From assembly GCA_049115695.1 (NCBI GenBank), contig JAGDZR010000005.1, positions 186,001 to 250,000 of the forward strand: 64,000 nt of DNA, read 5' to 3'. The notes beneath the pieces are model-generated. The model was given only the letters and a program-made list of their open reading frames with translations, made no database searches and was not told the origin of the DNA. Each line of letters opens with the position of its first letter. Position 1 is the stretch's first letter. This document shows, piece by piece, positions 35,761-44,886 of this stretch. The stretch is from JAGDZR01 sp049115695. GTDB lineage: Bacteria > Bacteroidota > Bacteroidia > Cytophagales > Cyclobacteriaceae. The position numbers and the translations under genes are program-made.

Positions 35761-37188
35761 TTAGAAATCAATTCCGCCAAGATGCATTTCTGATTGATGT
35801 TTCCGTTCAATCCTCGAGCTATGGACTAATTCTCTTTTCACGCCAGATTCAAGACGTCCAATAGATCCTTTACCCGTAATGTCCAATAATACAACTTTCA
35901 GCAATGGTTCTTCAGGATCTCCCAGTGGAAGAATATTGGCAATGTAATCAGCTTCATTTACCTCAACATCAGGAACGAATCCTGTAGAGTAATCACTCCA
36001 ATCTTCGGAATTGGCGAGCTTTGTAACGATAGGTTGAAGGGCCCATTTGTGAAGCAGATTGGAAGATTCCTTCTCTGTGTAATCAGACTTAGGTGAGTCA
36101 TATAAAGTGCGAGATCCTTCATTTTTGCCTCGGGTAACTGCACCGACTACTTTTACATCCATGTAGGGTAATAGTCCGGCAATAACCAGTTCACTCGCGG
36201 ATGCAGTTCCTGAACCGGTTAGTATGTAAACTCTATCCAGAAAAAGTTCATTCAGATTTTCCTGACTAAGGCTTTCATAATCACCGTTGATCACATCCAT
36301 CTGATTGACAAAGGGAAGCACCAGATTACTCTCTGATCGCTTTGTGTTGTAGAGTAATTTGCAAAATGTTTGTTGACCTGTTCCATTTCCATAGATCAGA
36401 CTGCCCAGGTGCATGGCTGTATAAATCGAGCCTCCAGGGTTGTATCGAAAATCAATGACCAGTTCATCTATATTTTGTTCCTTAAACAAACCGAATGCGG
36501 CATTTAATTCAGCGTGATAAGTGTGTGTAAATCCATTGTACACCAGGTAGCCGATTCTTTTATTTTCAAATTCAATAACCTTGGCCATATGCACAGGATT
36601 TTCTTCAAGTTGAATCGCTGTAATTACCGGAGTTTGATTTTTTGCAGTGATTTTTCCATTATCAAGGCTGCCAAGGGAGAGTGAATAAGTAGGGTTGCTA
36701 TAAAGTAACCTTTGATAATTGCCGGCTGTCAGGACTTCATCATTCACAGCATAAAAGAGGTCTCCTCGTTTCAATCCCGACTGATCAGCAGGAGATCCAG
36801 GTATGACATACTGTACATATCCCACAACACTATCACCTTGAAGTCTAACTAATCCAAATTCATAACCGAAAGACTCAGTAATTCCCTGAAAGAGATTATT
36901 CAGTGCTTCATAGTCTTCAACGATCCATGAAAATCGATCTTCTTCATGCCTGAGCTCCTCGAATAGGGCGTAAGGGCTGCTGAATTGATTGAGAAAATTA
37001 GCTTTTTCAGCTTGCGAAATATCATCAGCAAGGGGTTGAACTTCGTCCTGCCAGAAATACCATGAGTTCATACTATTCCAGAAAAAGTTATTGACGGGAT
37101 CCTGGACAATGGTAATCGGTTCATCATCATTGCAAGCGAATGTTCCGATGAGTAACATCAGAAGTAGAAAGGTGCGACTTGGCGTCAT
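35761..37188 (-). CDS. S41-family (tail-specific-protease-like) peptidase lipoprotein with PDZ domain
   Basis: 475 residues. Lipobox GTFAC gives acylated Cys19. A PDZ domain (about 110-190) contains GSPADQSGLKRGDLFYAVN. The S41 core holds the nucleophile region LTGSGTASASELVIAGL and the later TRGKNEGS, which carries the expected Lys. DFRYNPGG is the conserved acidic strand. Such proteins degrade periplasmic or surface proteins. It is 72 bases from the next minus-strand gene, so they might be co-transcribed. Confidence 0.9.
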   Translation of the reverse strand: MTPSRTFLLLMLLIGTFACNDDEPITIVQDPVNNFFWNSMNSWYFWQDEVQPLADDISQAEKANFLNQFSSPYALFEELRHEEDRFSWIVEDYEALNNLFQGITESFGYEFGLVRLQGDSVVGYVQYVIPGSPADQSGLKRGDLFYAVNDEVLTAGNYQRLLYSNPTYSLSLGSLDNGKITAKNQTPVITAIQLEENPVHMAKVIEFENKRIGYLVYNGFTHTYHAELNAAFGLFKEQNIDELVIDFRYNPGGSIYTAMHLGSLIYGNGTGQQTFCKLLYNTKRSESNLVLPFVNQMDVINGDYESLSQENLNELFLDRVYILTGSGTASASELVIAGLLPYMDVKVVGAVTRGKNEGSRTLYDSPKSDYTEKESSNLLHKWALQPIVTKLANSEDWSDYSTGFVPDVEVNEADYIANILPLGDPEEPLLKVVLLDITGKGSIGRLESGVKRELVHSSRIERKHQSEMHLGGIDF

Positions 37189-37267
37189 CTTTAGGCGTTT
37201 AGTTCACAAACATAAGGATGTGAGGATAACGTTCCTATGAATTAATTATTGATTTATCAGGCGAGTA

Positions 37268-37786
37268 TTAAATAATCTCAACTGTTAACAGATGACTACC
37301 ATCCATTACCGGCATATGACTTACATCTACACGATCTCCCGTATATTCTGCCAGACCTTCAATGAGACCAATTCCTAGCTCTGGTAAATCCCTTCCGGTG
37401 TGGTAAATGATTTCAACACGTGAATCAGTTACTCTGATGGCTTGAAGATTAGGAATGATTTCATGAAAATGAGGATCAAGTAAGTAATCAAGTTCCGCCT
37501 TTGAATCAATAAGCAACTGTACTATGTCTCGTTGTATGTTCAGCTCTTTGCTTTCGAGTAACGACTTGATTAAAAATCTTCCAAACTCATTCAGAAGTTC
37601 GCTTTCCTCGATTGCAACTGATTGCGAATAGGTACTCAACAATTCATCAAAAACTGCGTTTTCATACTGTGATTTGGAGTCGACGGGAAGGGGCAGACCA
37701 CAAGAACCTGCAAGTTGTTCCCAGCTATCAAGTTTGCGAATCGAAATCAGGAACAGCGCAAACTGATTAATGATGTATCCGTGCAT
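37268..37786 (-). CDS. H-NOX-like (heme NO-binding) stand-alone protein, shortened
   Basis: 172 residues, close to the ~180 of bacterial H-NOX. The start MHGYIINQF resembles the MxGxIxN opening, and LNEFGRFLIKSL matches the helix before the heme-ligand helix. Candidate proximal histidines are H106 and H108 in DPHFHEIIPNL. The YxSxR heme-propionate motif appears as Y128-H-T130-G-R132, with Ser replaced by Thr. GIGLIEGLAEYTGD matches the C-terminal family block. The distance from His to Tyr is about 20 residues instead of about 27-29, so the loop after the ligand helix is shortened. Heme binding is therefore uncertain. No cyclase, kinase or chemoreceptor lies beside it. Confidence 0.6.
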   Translation of the reverse strand: MHGYIINQFALFLISIRKLDSWEQLAGSCGLPLPVDSKSQYENAVFDELLSTYSQSVAIEESELLNEFGRFLIKSLLESKELNIQRDIVQLLIDSKAELDYLLDPHFHEIIPNLQAIRVTDSRVEIIYHTGRDLPELGIGLIEGLAEYTGDRVDVSHMPVMDGSHLLTVEII

Positions 37787-37947
37787 GGGGTGTTGATTTT
37801 GGTGAAGTCAATATATTTTGAGTGGACTAATGAAAACGATTGTATTACGATGAGCAGGAATAATTAACGTATGAATGGGAATATTTTTGAATGAATAGAA
37901 TGAGTCCTAAGTGCCAGGAATGTATTTTGCTAAGAATTGAAAGTAAT

Positions 37948-38667
37948 ATGAAGGTAGTTTTTGAGAAGTATGTGCTGAAGTTGGTTTGCGTACCAATGAT
38001 GCTATTGGTTTTTGTAGTCAATGGACAAACACAGGCTGGATTCACATCTGTGAAAGTGTCTGGTACCGCAACCAGGATGGTAAAGCCGGATAAGGCGGTC
38101 ATTAATGTTGCAATGAGTGTTGAAAATATCAAGAGTGAAGTAGCCAATGATCAGGCACAGGAAAAGGTGCTTTCCGTTCAAGGGGTTTTGAAAAAGCACG
38201 GATTGCCAGATTCTTTGTTGAAGATCAGCTCCATAGCCGTTCGCTTCAATAAAAGCTATAACGCTCAGAGACCGGATGTTTATGTGGCGAGCTTTAATGG
38301 AAAGATTGAAATACCGGCCAATGGTCGAATGATAACTGCATTGATTGAATCATTGGAAACAGCAACCGGCATAAATGTTAACGTTCAATTTGATTTTTAT
38401 GAATCAACCAAAACTAAGGTGTCAGCTGAGCTGCTAAAGGAAGCTTTGACGAGTGCAAGGGAGCGTGCCCAGGTAATTGCAGGGACACTCAACAAGTCTA
38501 TAATAAACGTTTCGAATGTCAGCTATGGCTACTCAAAAAGTGTTGAGCCGCCCGTTTATCGTGGCGCCCGCAGAGAAATGACTTTGGCGGCAGACGTTGG
38601 TATTGATATTACGATAGATGAGCGAATGCTCCAGGAATCTGTGGAAATGGAGTTTGTGTTGCAATGA
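37948..38667 (+). CDS. SIMPL-domain (DUF541) periplasmic/outer-membrane protein
   Basis: 239 residues from ATG 37948, which gives a signal peptide (MLLVFVVNGQ); an in-frame ATG at 37891 would bury it. VSGTATRMVKPDKAVINVAMSV is the typical start of the SIMPL fold, and SARERAQVIAGTLNKSI is conserved near the middle. Family members form large oligomers in the envelope and are linked to oxidative or surface stress; the precise role is unsettled. It overlaps the Crp-type regulator gene by 4 bases, so the two are probably expressed together. Confidence 0.85.
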   Translation: MKVVFEKYVLKLVCVPMMLLVFVVNGQTQAGFTSVKVSGTATRMVKPDKAVINVAMSVENIKSEVANDQAQEKVLSVQGVLKKHGLPDSLLKISSIAVRFNKSYNAQRPDVYVASFNGKIEIPANGRMITALIESLETATGINVNVQFDFYESTKTKVSAELLKEALTSARERAQVIAGTLNKSIINVSNVSYGYSKSVEPPVYRGARREMTLAADVGIDITIDERMLQESVEMEFVLQ

Positions 38668-39245
38668 ATCAACATCAGTCGATAATTGAAGTCTTTGAAA
38701 GATTAGAAGAGATTGATCAATCAGAAATTGAGTTGATTGAGCAATGTTTTAAGCCAATAAATGCTAAGCGAAAGGAACATCTTATTGGTAGAGAAGACGC
38801 AGCTGGGGCTTTTTATTTTATCAATAAAGGGTTATTGAGATTGTATGCCTACAAGGAAGGTGAGGAGCGAACCATGTTTTTCTTTTCAGAAAACATGATT
38901 GCCGGTTCAATCGACAGTTTTATCACCAATAGGAACGATGGGTTCATACTTGAATCTCTCGAAGATTGTGAGCTTCTGAAGGTTGATCGACTGGATTTAA
39001 ATAGGATGTTTGCCGCTTCACATAAGCTTACCAGGATTACACTGGCACTCACTCAGCATCGATTTAATTACCTTTTGTCATTTTTCAAATCATTTGTGCT
39101 TGATTCTCCAGAAGAGCGATACCTACGTTTGATAAGTATGCATCCAGAGCTGGCCGTGCGAGTTCCTCAGCATATGCTAGCTTCCTTTTTGGGTATTACG
39201 CCAGTTTCATTAAGTAGAATTCGCAAAAGAATAACGAGCAAATAG
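38664..39245 (+). CDS. Crp/Fnr-family transcriptional regulator
   Basis: 193 residues. A cyclic-nucleotide-binding-type beta-roll (about 15-125) contains GAFYFINKGLLRLYA and FFSENMIAGS. The C-terminal HTH (about 145-190) contains the short family helix pair MLASFLGITPVSLSRIRKR. The consensus cAMP-binding residues are not kept, as is usual in Bacteroidota members, so the signal is unknown. The start overlaps the SIMPL stop (ATGA). Confidence 0.9.
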   Translation: MNQHQSIIEVFERLEEIDQSEIELIEQCFKPINAKRKEHLIGREDAAGAFYFINKGLLRLYAYKEGEERTMFFFSENMIAGSIDSFITNRNDGFILESLEDCELLKVDRLDLNRMFAASHKLTRITLALTQHRFNYLLSFFKSFVLDSPEERYLRLISMHPELAVRVPQHMLASFLGITPVSLSRIRKRITSK

Positions 39246-39333
39246 GTTTCTTATCTTTTGTTAACGTCCAATACCCACGTTGTACATTTACTTCGTGACC
39301 ATGAAATATGTACTATTATTTAATTTAATCATC

Positions 39334-39792
39334 ATGGGAGATATAGTTAAAGAGAAGCAGATATACACGGAAATTGAGATAGATGCGACACCTGAGCAAG
39401 TTTGGGACGTGCTAATCGATTTACAGCACTGGCAGGATTGGAATCCATTTATCGTAAGCAGCGAAGGAAAAGCAGAGGAGGGTAGGAAAATAAAAAACAC
39501 AATGGTGAATGGAGATAAGCGAATGGTTTTTAAGCCAAAGGTGCTGACTGTAGACAAATACAAGGAATTCAAATGGCAAGGACATTTATTGATACCCGGA
39601 CTTTTTGATGGTATGCATAAGTTTGAAATCCAGCAGACCGCAGGTGGAAAGGTCAGAGTTGTTCAATCTGAACAGTTTAAAGGGATTCTTACTGGAATGG
39701 TTTTAAAACGGATTGGCGATGAAACGATTAGCGGTTTCAAAGCAATGAACGCAGCGCTTAAAGAACGAGTTGAGGCAGAAATATCGCAATAA
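39334..39792 (+). CDS. SRPBCC (START/Bet v1-like) domain protein
   Basis: 152 residues from ATG 39334. The frame is open to a TTG at 39280, and ATG 39301 is possible, but the conserved fold begins at QIYTEIEIDATPEQVWDVL. The motif LQHWQDWNPFIV and the later GLFDGMHKFEIQQ fit the polyketide-cyclase/SRPBCC group, which binds hydrophobic ligands. Function cannot be narrowed. It follows the Crp-type gene by 88 bases. Confidence 0.8.
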   Translation: MGDIVKEKQIYTEIEIDATPEQVWDVLIDLQHWQDWNPFIVSSEGKAEEGRKIKNTMVNGDKRMVFKPKVLTVDKYKEFKWQGHLLIPGLFDGMHKFEIQQTAGGKVRVVQSEQFKGILTGMVLKRIGDETISGFKAMNAALKERVEAEISQ

Positions 39793-39846
39793 GATCTTAT
39801 GAACTCAATACATATTTGAGTCCAGTATTTTATTTTGAAGCCTGAA

Positions 39847-40863
39847 TCAATGAAGCGTTTGTTGCCATTTCCAGGCAGATGACATCATTTCCTTCAGGCC
39901 TTTTTCAGCTTTCCAGCCGAGTTCATCATTGGCGAAGGTAGTGTCTGCATAGATTTGTTCGATATCTCCTGCTCTTCTATCCACCACTAGGTAGTTCACC
40001 TTTACGCCAGCGGATTCTTCAAATGCGTTAATGGCCTGAAGCACTGATGAACCGGTTCCAGTTCCTATGTTGAAAAATTCGTAGTTGCTTTTTTGTGCCG
40101 CATTTTCCATTCGCTTCAATGCAATCACATGTGCTTTAGCAAGATCAACTACATGAATATAGTCACGCACCGCCGAGCCATCTGGTGTATTGTAATCTCC
40201 ACCAAAGACTTTGAGTTGTGCTCTGATGCCCGCTGCAGTTTGCGTGATAAATGGGATAAGATTGGCAGGTACACCCACGGGCAATTCTCCGATCAGTGCT
40301 GATTCATGAGCCCCTACAGGATTGAAATATCTCAATGAAATAGCATGTAAATTCGGATCTGCTTTTGTGGTGTCCTGAAGTATCTCTTCGCCAATTTGCT
40401 TGGAGTTGCCATAGGGCGATTCAGCTGGTTGGAATGGAGTTGACTCAGTCACTGGTAACTTATCGGGTTGCCCATAGACGGTACATGAAGAAGAAAATAC
40501 GACATTAGGCACCTGAAACTCCTTCATTACTTTAAGCAGGTTGAGCATGCCGTTGACATTCACGTCATAGTACAACACTGGTTTCTCAACAGATTCACCA
40601 ACCGCCTTTTTGGCAGCAAAGTGAATGATGCTTGAAAATTCATATTTTGCAAAAACTGCTTGCAGTGATTCCAGATTTCTAACATCCACCTGCTCAAATA
40701 GCGGCTTAACCCCAACTATTTGCTCGATTCGATCCAATACTTCAATATTGGAATTTGACAAGTCATCGATGATGACCACCTCAAATCCTTCATTGATTAA
40801 TTCTACTGCCGTATGTGATCCAATGAATCCAGTTCCCCCCGTTAAAAGTACCTTTTTGCTCAT
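39847..40863 (-). CDS. galE: UDP-glucose 4-epimerase
   Basis: 338 residues, standard GalE length. The NAD glycine loop GGTGFIGSHTA is at 8-18. Catalytic residues are in SSSCTVYG (Ser/Thr) and Y-G-N-S-K (Tyr-x3-Lys). NYEFFNIGTGTGSSVLQ and ARPADI-type RRAGDIEQIYAD motifs are conserved. It interconverts UDP-glucose and UDP-galactose for surface polysaccharides. It is a single gene, divergent from the oxidoreductase that follows. Confidence 0.95.
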   Translation of the reverse strand: MSKKVLLTGGTGFIGSHTAVELINEGFEVVIIDDLSNSNIEVLDRIEQIVGVKPLFEQVDVRNLESLQAVFAKYEFSSIIHFAAKKAVGESVEKPVLYYDVNVNGMLNLLKVMKEFQVPNVVFSSSCTVYGQPDKLPVTESTPFQPAESPYGNSKQIGEEILQDTTKADPNLHAISLRYFNPVGAHESALIGELPVGVPANLIPFITQTAAGIRAQLKVFGGDYNTPDGSAVRDYIHVVDLAKAHVIALKRMENAAQKSNYEFFNIGTGTGSSVLQAINAFEESAGVKVNYLVVDRRAGDIEQIYADTTFANDELGWKAEKGLKEMMSSAWKWQQTLH

Positions 40864-40986
40864 ATGAAATTAATTGAAGTGCAAGATTAGTTTAACTCAT
40901 CGGAATATCATATTTCAGGAAACAGAAACCCACTGATTATCGATCACCCATTCCTCGAACCTATCAATTCTTTGTACTTTTATCTT

Positions 40987-42033
40987 ATGAAGTATATGGT
41001 TTACGGGGCTTACGGTTATACCGGAAAGCTTGTTGTTGAGCAGGCAAAAAAGAAAGGACATGATCTAGTGTTGGCGGGGAGGAACCAACAAGAATTGGAG
41101 GCGCTATCGGAAGCAACAGGATATAGCTCCATGACTTTTGATTTATCAGATACAAGCTTGTTAGTAGAGGCACTATCGAAGGTAAAGGCCGTGCTGCATT
41201 GCGCGGGTCCGTTCTCTGACACGGCAAAACCAATGGTGGAAGCTTGTATTCAAGCAGGCGTTCACTACATAGACATTACCGGAGAGGTTGAAATATTTGA
41301 ACAAATAGCGACATACGACGAACAGGCGAATCAGGCGGGCATTATGCTCCTTCCCGGTGCAGGGTTTGATGTAGTGCCTACAGACTGTATGGCTGTTTTT
41401 TTGAAGGAGAAAATGCCTGACGCCACTTCACTTGAATTGGGATTTAAAAGCAGTGGTGGGTGGTCAAAGGGTACAGCACTCACCATGGTCGAAACCATCC
41501 CGAAGGGAGGTGCAGTGAGAGAGAATGGAAAAATTAGAAAAGTACCCAATGCATATAAAATCAAATGGTGGCAAGTTGAGGGTAAGAACCTCTCTTTTGT
41601 CAGCATTCCATGGGGTGATGTAGCCACGGCCTATCGTAGTACCGGAATTCCAAATATTACAACTTATACCGCATTACCGCCTCGGACGATTCAACAGATG
41701 AAAAATACGGATTGGTTTAGGCCTGTTATGGGATTAGGCTTAGTACAAAAAATCCTCAAGAACCAAACTCGAAAGCGATTTACCGGACCGGATAAAGCAG
41801 CTCGAGAAAGTGGAAGCAGCTATATATGGGGAGAAGCCACGGATAGTGAAGGCAAGTCAATAAAAGCTGAATTGCGAACCAGAGAAGGGTATTTATTAAC
41901 TGCTCTTACAAGCACGCTGATCATGCAGAAGATAATTGAAGGGAGGGCCATTCCCGGGTATCAAACGCCCGCAAAAGCTTTTGGGCATGGCTTGATCTCA
42001 GAAATTGAAGGAACGGAATTAAAAGTTCTCTAA
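40987..42033 (+). CDS. Saccharopine-dehydrogenase-like NAD(P)-binding oxidoreductase (trans-enoyl-reductase type)
   Basis: 348 residues from ATG 40987; a TTG 15 bases earlier is weaker. The N-terminal Rossmann loop YGAYGYTGKLVVEQA is clear, and CAGPFSD plus YIDITGE follow the pattern of the saccharopine dehydrogenase NADP-binding family. Members act on lysine intermediates or reduce enoyl lipids; this cytosolic protein is nearer to the short trans-acting enoyl reductase group. The stop overlaps the mocA start as TAATG, so it is the first gene of the molybdenum-cofactor plus-strand operon, although its link to that pathway is unclear. Confidence 0.8.
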   Translation: MKYMVYGAYGYTGKLVVEQAKKKGHDLVLAGRNQQELEALSEATGYSSMTFDLSDTSLLVEALSKVKAVLHCAGPFSDTAKPMVEACIQAGVHYIDITGEVEIFEQIATYDEQANQAGIMLLPGAGFDVVPTDCMAVFLKEKMPDATSLELGFKSSGGWSKGTALTMVETIPKGGAVRENGKIRKVPNAYKIKWWQVEGKNLSFVSIPWGDVATAYRSTGIPNITTYTALPPRTIQQMKNTDWFRPVMGLGLVQKILKNQTRKRFTGPDKAARESGSSYIWGEATDSEGKSIKAELRTREGYLLTALTSTLIMQKIIEGRAIPGYQTPAKAFGHGLISEIEGTELKVL

Positions 42034-42608
42034 TGGTTGCCATTGTTTTAGCTGCAGGGGCATCCTCTCGAATGGGCAACAATAAATTACTTCTCGATAA
42101 AAATGGGAAACCTATGATCGAATGGACAATTGATAGTGTGTCTCGTGCTCGCATTCAACAATTGGTCATCGTTTCTGGAAGAGATGCTGATGTTATACAA
42201 ACTATTGCCAATGCATATGATTGTAAGGTTGTTCACAATAGTAGTTATAGCAGTGGGTTGACATCTTCGATCAAACTTGGTGTTGACGCTTGTTCACAAA
42301 ATGGCTCAGGGTTAATGATTTGTCTGGGCGATATGCCTATGATCACAACAAATCAATACAATCAATTGATCGATCGGTTTGACGAAAACAAACAAAATGG
42401 AATTGTCAGGCCCTATTTTGGTGACCAGCCAGGGCATCCGGTGATTTTTGCAGCAAGTTACCGGCAACAATTGCTTGAATGTGACGAAATGGAAGGCTGT
42501 GCTTCGGTTATCCAATCGAATAAAGGACACCTGGTGGAACTGCCGGTAGATTCTACTAGTTTTGTTCAGGATTTTGATCGACCATCAGATTTAATAAATT
42601 GGCAGTGA
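42033..42608 (+). CDS. mocA: MobA-like nucleotidyltransferase, probable molybdenum cofactor cytidylyltransferase
   Basis: 191 residues. The N-terminal VLAAGASSRMGNNKLLL is the nucleotide loop of the MobA/MocA family, and CLGDMPMI carries the metal-binding Asp. GQPGHPV-type DQPGHPVIFAASY is typical of MocA rather than MobA. MocA attaches CMP to Mo-molybdopterin, giving the dinucleotide used by xanthine-oxidase-family enzymes. The xdhC gene in the same locus supports this. It overlaps both neighbours by single bases (TAATG, TGATG). Confidence 0.8.
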   Translation: MVAIVLAAGASSRMGNNKLLLDKNGKPMIEWTIDSVSRARIQQLVIVSGRDADVIQTIANAYDCKVVHNSSYSSGLTSSIKLGVDACSQNGSGLMICLGDMPMITTNQYNQLIDRFDENKQNGIVRPYFGDQPGHPVIFAASYRQQLLECDEMEGCASVIQSNKGHLVELPVDSTSFVQDFDRPSDLINWQ

Positions 42609-42850
42609 TGAAAATTGAGTTGATAGCTTTTGGGATTGCCAGAGATATTGTTGGAACTGGAAAATTGGTAATGAATATCAAAGATTCAGGAACTGTAAGG
42701 GATGTCAGGCTTGAACTGCTTGCGACTTTCAAGGATTTCGAAAAGTTGGCCTCATTGAAATTGGCCGTCAATGCAGATTATGTTGAAGATGATTTTCAAC
42801 TTTCCCCAAATGATGAAGTGGTAATTATACCCCCTGTTAGCGGAGGATGA
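42608..42850 (+). CDS. moaD: Molybdopterin synthase small subunit
   Basis: 80 residues with a ubiquitin-like fold and the essential C-terminal Gly-Gly (VVIIPPVSGG). The start ATG 42608 overlaps the mocA stop. The terminal glycine becomes a thiocarboxylate that gives sulfur to cyclic pyranopterin. The adenylating MoeB needed for this is not in the window. The gene overlaps moaE by 4 bases. Confidence 0.93.
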   Translation: MKIELIAFGIARDIVGTGKLVMNIKDSGTVRDVRLELLATFKDFEKLASLKLAVNADYVEDDFQLSPNDEVVIIPPVSGG

Positions 42851-43263
42851 AAAATATTAAAATCACATCAGAAAAGTTAAGTGTTCAGGAGTGTGAGCAA
42901 CATGTGTCTCATGATGGCTGTGGGGGCATTGTTGTTTTTATAGGAACTGTTCGAAACAGCACCAAAGGCAAGGCGGTTAAGGGGTTGGAATTTGAGTGCT
43001 ATGAGAAAATGGCGGTAAAAGAACTCGATAAAATTGCTGACCATGCGATTGATGAGCTCGGGGCGCTCAATGTGGCGATTCATCACCGCACAGGGGCCGT
43101 CCCGATCGGAGAGGAAGCCGTAGTGATAGCTGTATCTTCAGCTCATAGGAAGGCGGCATTCGAGGCTTGTGAGTTCGCGATTGACACCTTGAAAGTAACT
43201 GTGCCAATTTGGAAAAAGGAATTATTTGAAGATGGAGAAGTATGGGTGTCAGCTCATCCCTAA
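42847..43263 (+). CDS. moaE: Molybdopterin synthase large subunit
   Basis: 138 residues. Family motifs include GGIVVFIGTVRNSTKGKAV, LEFECYEKMA and the basic HRTGAVPIGE and SAHRKAAFEAC segments, followed by VPIWKKE with the catalytic Lys. With MoaD it converts precursor Z (cyclic pyranopterin monophosphate) to molybdopterin. Four-base ATGA overlap with moaD. Confidence 0.95.
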   Translation: MKNIKITSEKLSVQECEQHVSHDGCGGIVVFIGTVRNSTKGKAVKGLEFECYEKMAVKELDKIADHAIDELGALNVAIHHRTGAVPIGEEAVVIAVSSAHRKAAFEACEFAIDTLKVTVPIWKKELFEDGEVWVSAHP

Positions 43264-44462
43264 TGATGAAAGAGGAATTTCCCATATTTGAAACACCGCC
43301 CCCCAATGGAAAACCACTGATATTTCTGGATAGTGCGGCGACCACTCAGAAGCCAAAATCAGTGATGGATGCGGTTACTCAGTTTTATAGTACTGAGTAT
43401 GCAAATTCGGGGCGAGGACTTTATTGGCCTTCGAAAGCTGCATCGAATCGTATTGATGACGTAAGAAGTGCAGTAGCTGAATTTATTGGTGCTGAGACTG
43501 ATGAGATAGTATTCACTGGAGGTACTACTGATGCGATCAACAAACTGGCTAGATCATACGTGCTGCCGCTTTGCACCTCCACTTCCAATATTGTTCTGAC
43601 AGGACTGGAACATCATGCGAATTTGATCCCCTGGCAGCAAGTGGCAAATCTCACGGGTGCTGAATTAAGAGTCGTAGAGTTGGATGATTCAGGTGAACCA
43701 GATTTTGAACTGGCAAGACAGCTCATTGATAATGAAACAGTGTTGGTAGCAGCCACAGTCATATCCAATGTATTGGGGCATCATACCAATGTCCAACGAA
43801 TGATTGAACTCGCCCATCAAAAAAATACTCCTGTTCTACTTGATGCAGCCCAAAGTATTGGCCATTCATTGACGGATGTTCGTGTTCTGGACTGTGAGTT
43901 TTTGGTGTTTTCTTCCCATAAAATGTACGGCCCATCTGGAGTAGGGGTGTTGTATGGCAAAAAGCACCTGCTGGAGACAATGCAGCCGCTTAGTTTTGGT
44001 GGAGGAATAGTATTGGAAGTGGATGCGCAAACTGCATCATTTAAAAATTCACCAGATAAACATGAAGCAGGCACCCTCAATGTTGAAGGGATTGTTGGGT
44101 TGGGTGCAGCAATTGACTGGATCAATTCCAATGGGATAGTTGTGATGGGGAAGCATGAAGCTGACCTAAGAGCTTATGCAATAGATAAGCTTTTCAGTAT
44201 ACCTGGCTTTCGATTATTGGGTAGACCTGATTCTTCGCTTTTCTCTTTTGTGCTTGAACATTTGCATCCACATGATCTTGCTACCTTTCTTGCCAATGAA
44301 AGTATTGCGGTACGATCCGGCAATCACTGCGCGCAACCTTTGATTAATCATTTAGGTGTTGGGGCTACTACCCGTGTGTCATTTGGGGTATATAATTTAA
44401 AAGATGATGTAGACGCATTGGTCGACCATGTGAAAGCTGCGCAGCTCTTTTTTCATGGATAA
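43263..44462 (+). CDS. SufS/CsdA-type cysteine desulfurase in the Moco locus
   Basis: 399 residues from ATG 43263 (TAATG with moaE); ATG 43242 upstream lies inside moaE. The PLP lysine is K220 in SSHKMYGPSG, the catalytic cysteine C356 in RSGNHCAQPL, which is group II (SufS-like) spacing. LDSAATTQKP opens the fold. It takes sulfur from cysteine as a persulfide. Its position between moaE and sufU, with mocA and xdhC nearby, suggests it supplies sulfur for MoaD or for the terminal sulfido ligand of Moco in xanthine-oxidase-type enzymes. A general Fe-S role is an alternative, but no SufBCD is here. Confidence 0.88.
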   Translation: MMKEEFPIFETPPPNGKPLIFLDSAATTQKPKSVMDAVTQFYSTEYANSGRGLYWPSKAASNRIDDVRSAVAEFIGAETDEIVFTGGTTDAINKLARSYVLPLCTSTSNIVLTGLEHHANLIPWQQVANLTGAELRVVELDDSGEPDFELARQLIDNETVLVAATVISNVLGHHTNVQRMIELAHQKNTPVLLDAAQSIGHSLTDVRVLDCEFLVFSSHKMYGPSGVGVLYGKKHLLETMQPLSFGGGIVLEVDAQTASFKNSPDKHEAGTLNVEGIVGLGAAIDWINSNGIVVMGKHEADLRAYAIDKLFSIPGFRLLGRPDSSLFSFVLEHLHPHDLATFLANESIAVRSGNHCAQPLINHLGVGATTRVSFGVYNLKDDVDALVDHVKAAQLFFHG

Positions 44463-44886
44463 AATAAAGCAACTATATCAAACAGTGATACTGGAAGAGG
44501 CTAAAAATCCCTATCATGAAGGAGATTTTCCTGAAGCCAATGTGACACTATCAGCCTACAATCCTACATGTGGTGATAAATTTAGTATCCATCTCAAAGT
44601 CATAAATGGTCAGGTGGAAGATGCTTGGTTCACGGGTTTCGGATGCTCCATTTCAAAAGCTTCAACATCGATCATGTGTCGAAAGTTGGAGGGCAAAAGT
44701 GTTGCCGATTTGGACCGGCTTGTTGTTGTGTTTCGCGAAATAATTGATCCGAATGGGGGAGTCATTGAAGTGGATGATCAATTGTCAGCATTTAAGGGAG
44801 CTCGGTATTTTCCAGAGCGAAGAAGTTGTGCTGAATTGAGTTGGTTGGAGCTGGAGAAGTGGATTAACGAATCCTTAACGATCTGA
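44455..44886 (+). CDS. sufU: SufU-type zinc sulfurtransferase/scaffold
   Basis: 143 residues. The SufU ligands are C39 with D41 (NPTCGD), C64 (GFGCSIS) and C125 (RRSCAELSW). This set binds zinc in SufU and iron-sulfur in IscU; the longer spacing and RxxCxxLxW ending are SufU-like. It receives persulfide from the SufS-type desulfurase, which it overlaps by 8 bases. Its 3-prime end overlaps the convergent BNR-repeat gene by 23 bases. Confidence 0.88.
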   Translation: MDKIKQLYQTVILEEAKNPYHEGDFPEANVTLSAYNPTCGDKFSIHLKVINGQVEDAWFTGFGCSISKASTSIMCRKLEGKSVADLDRLVVVFREIIDPNGGVIEVDDQLSAFKGARYFPERRSCAELSWLELEKWINESLTI

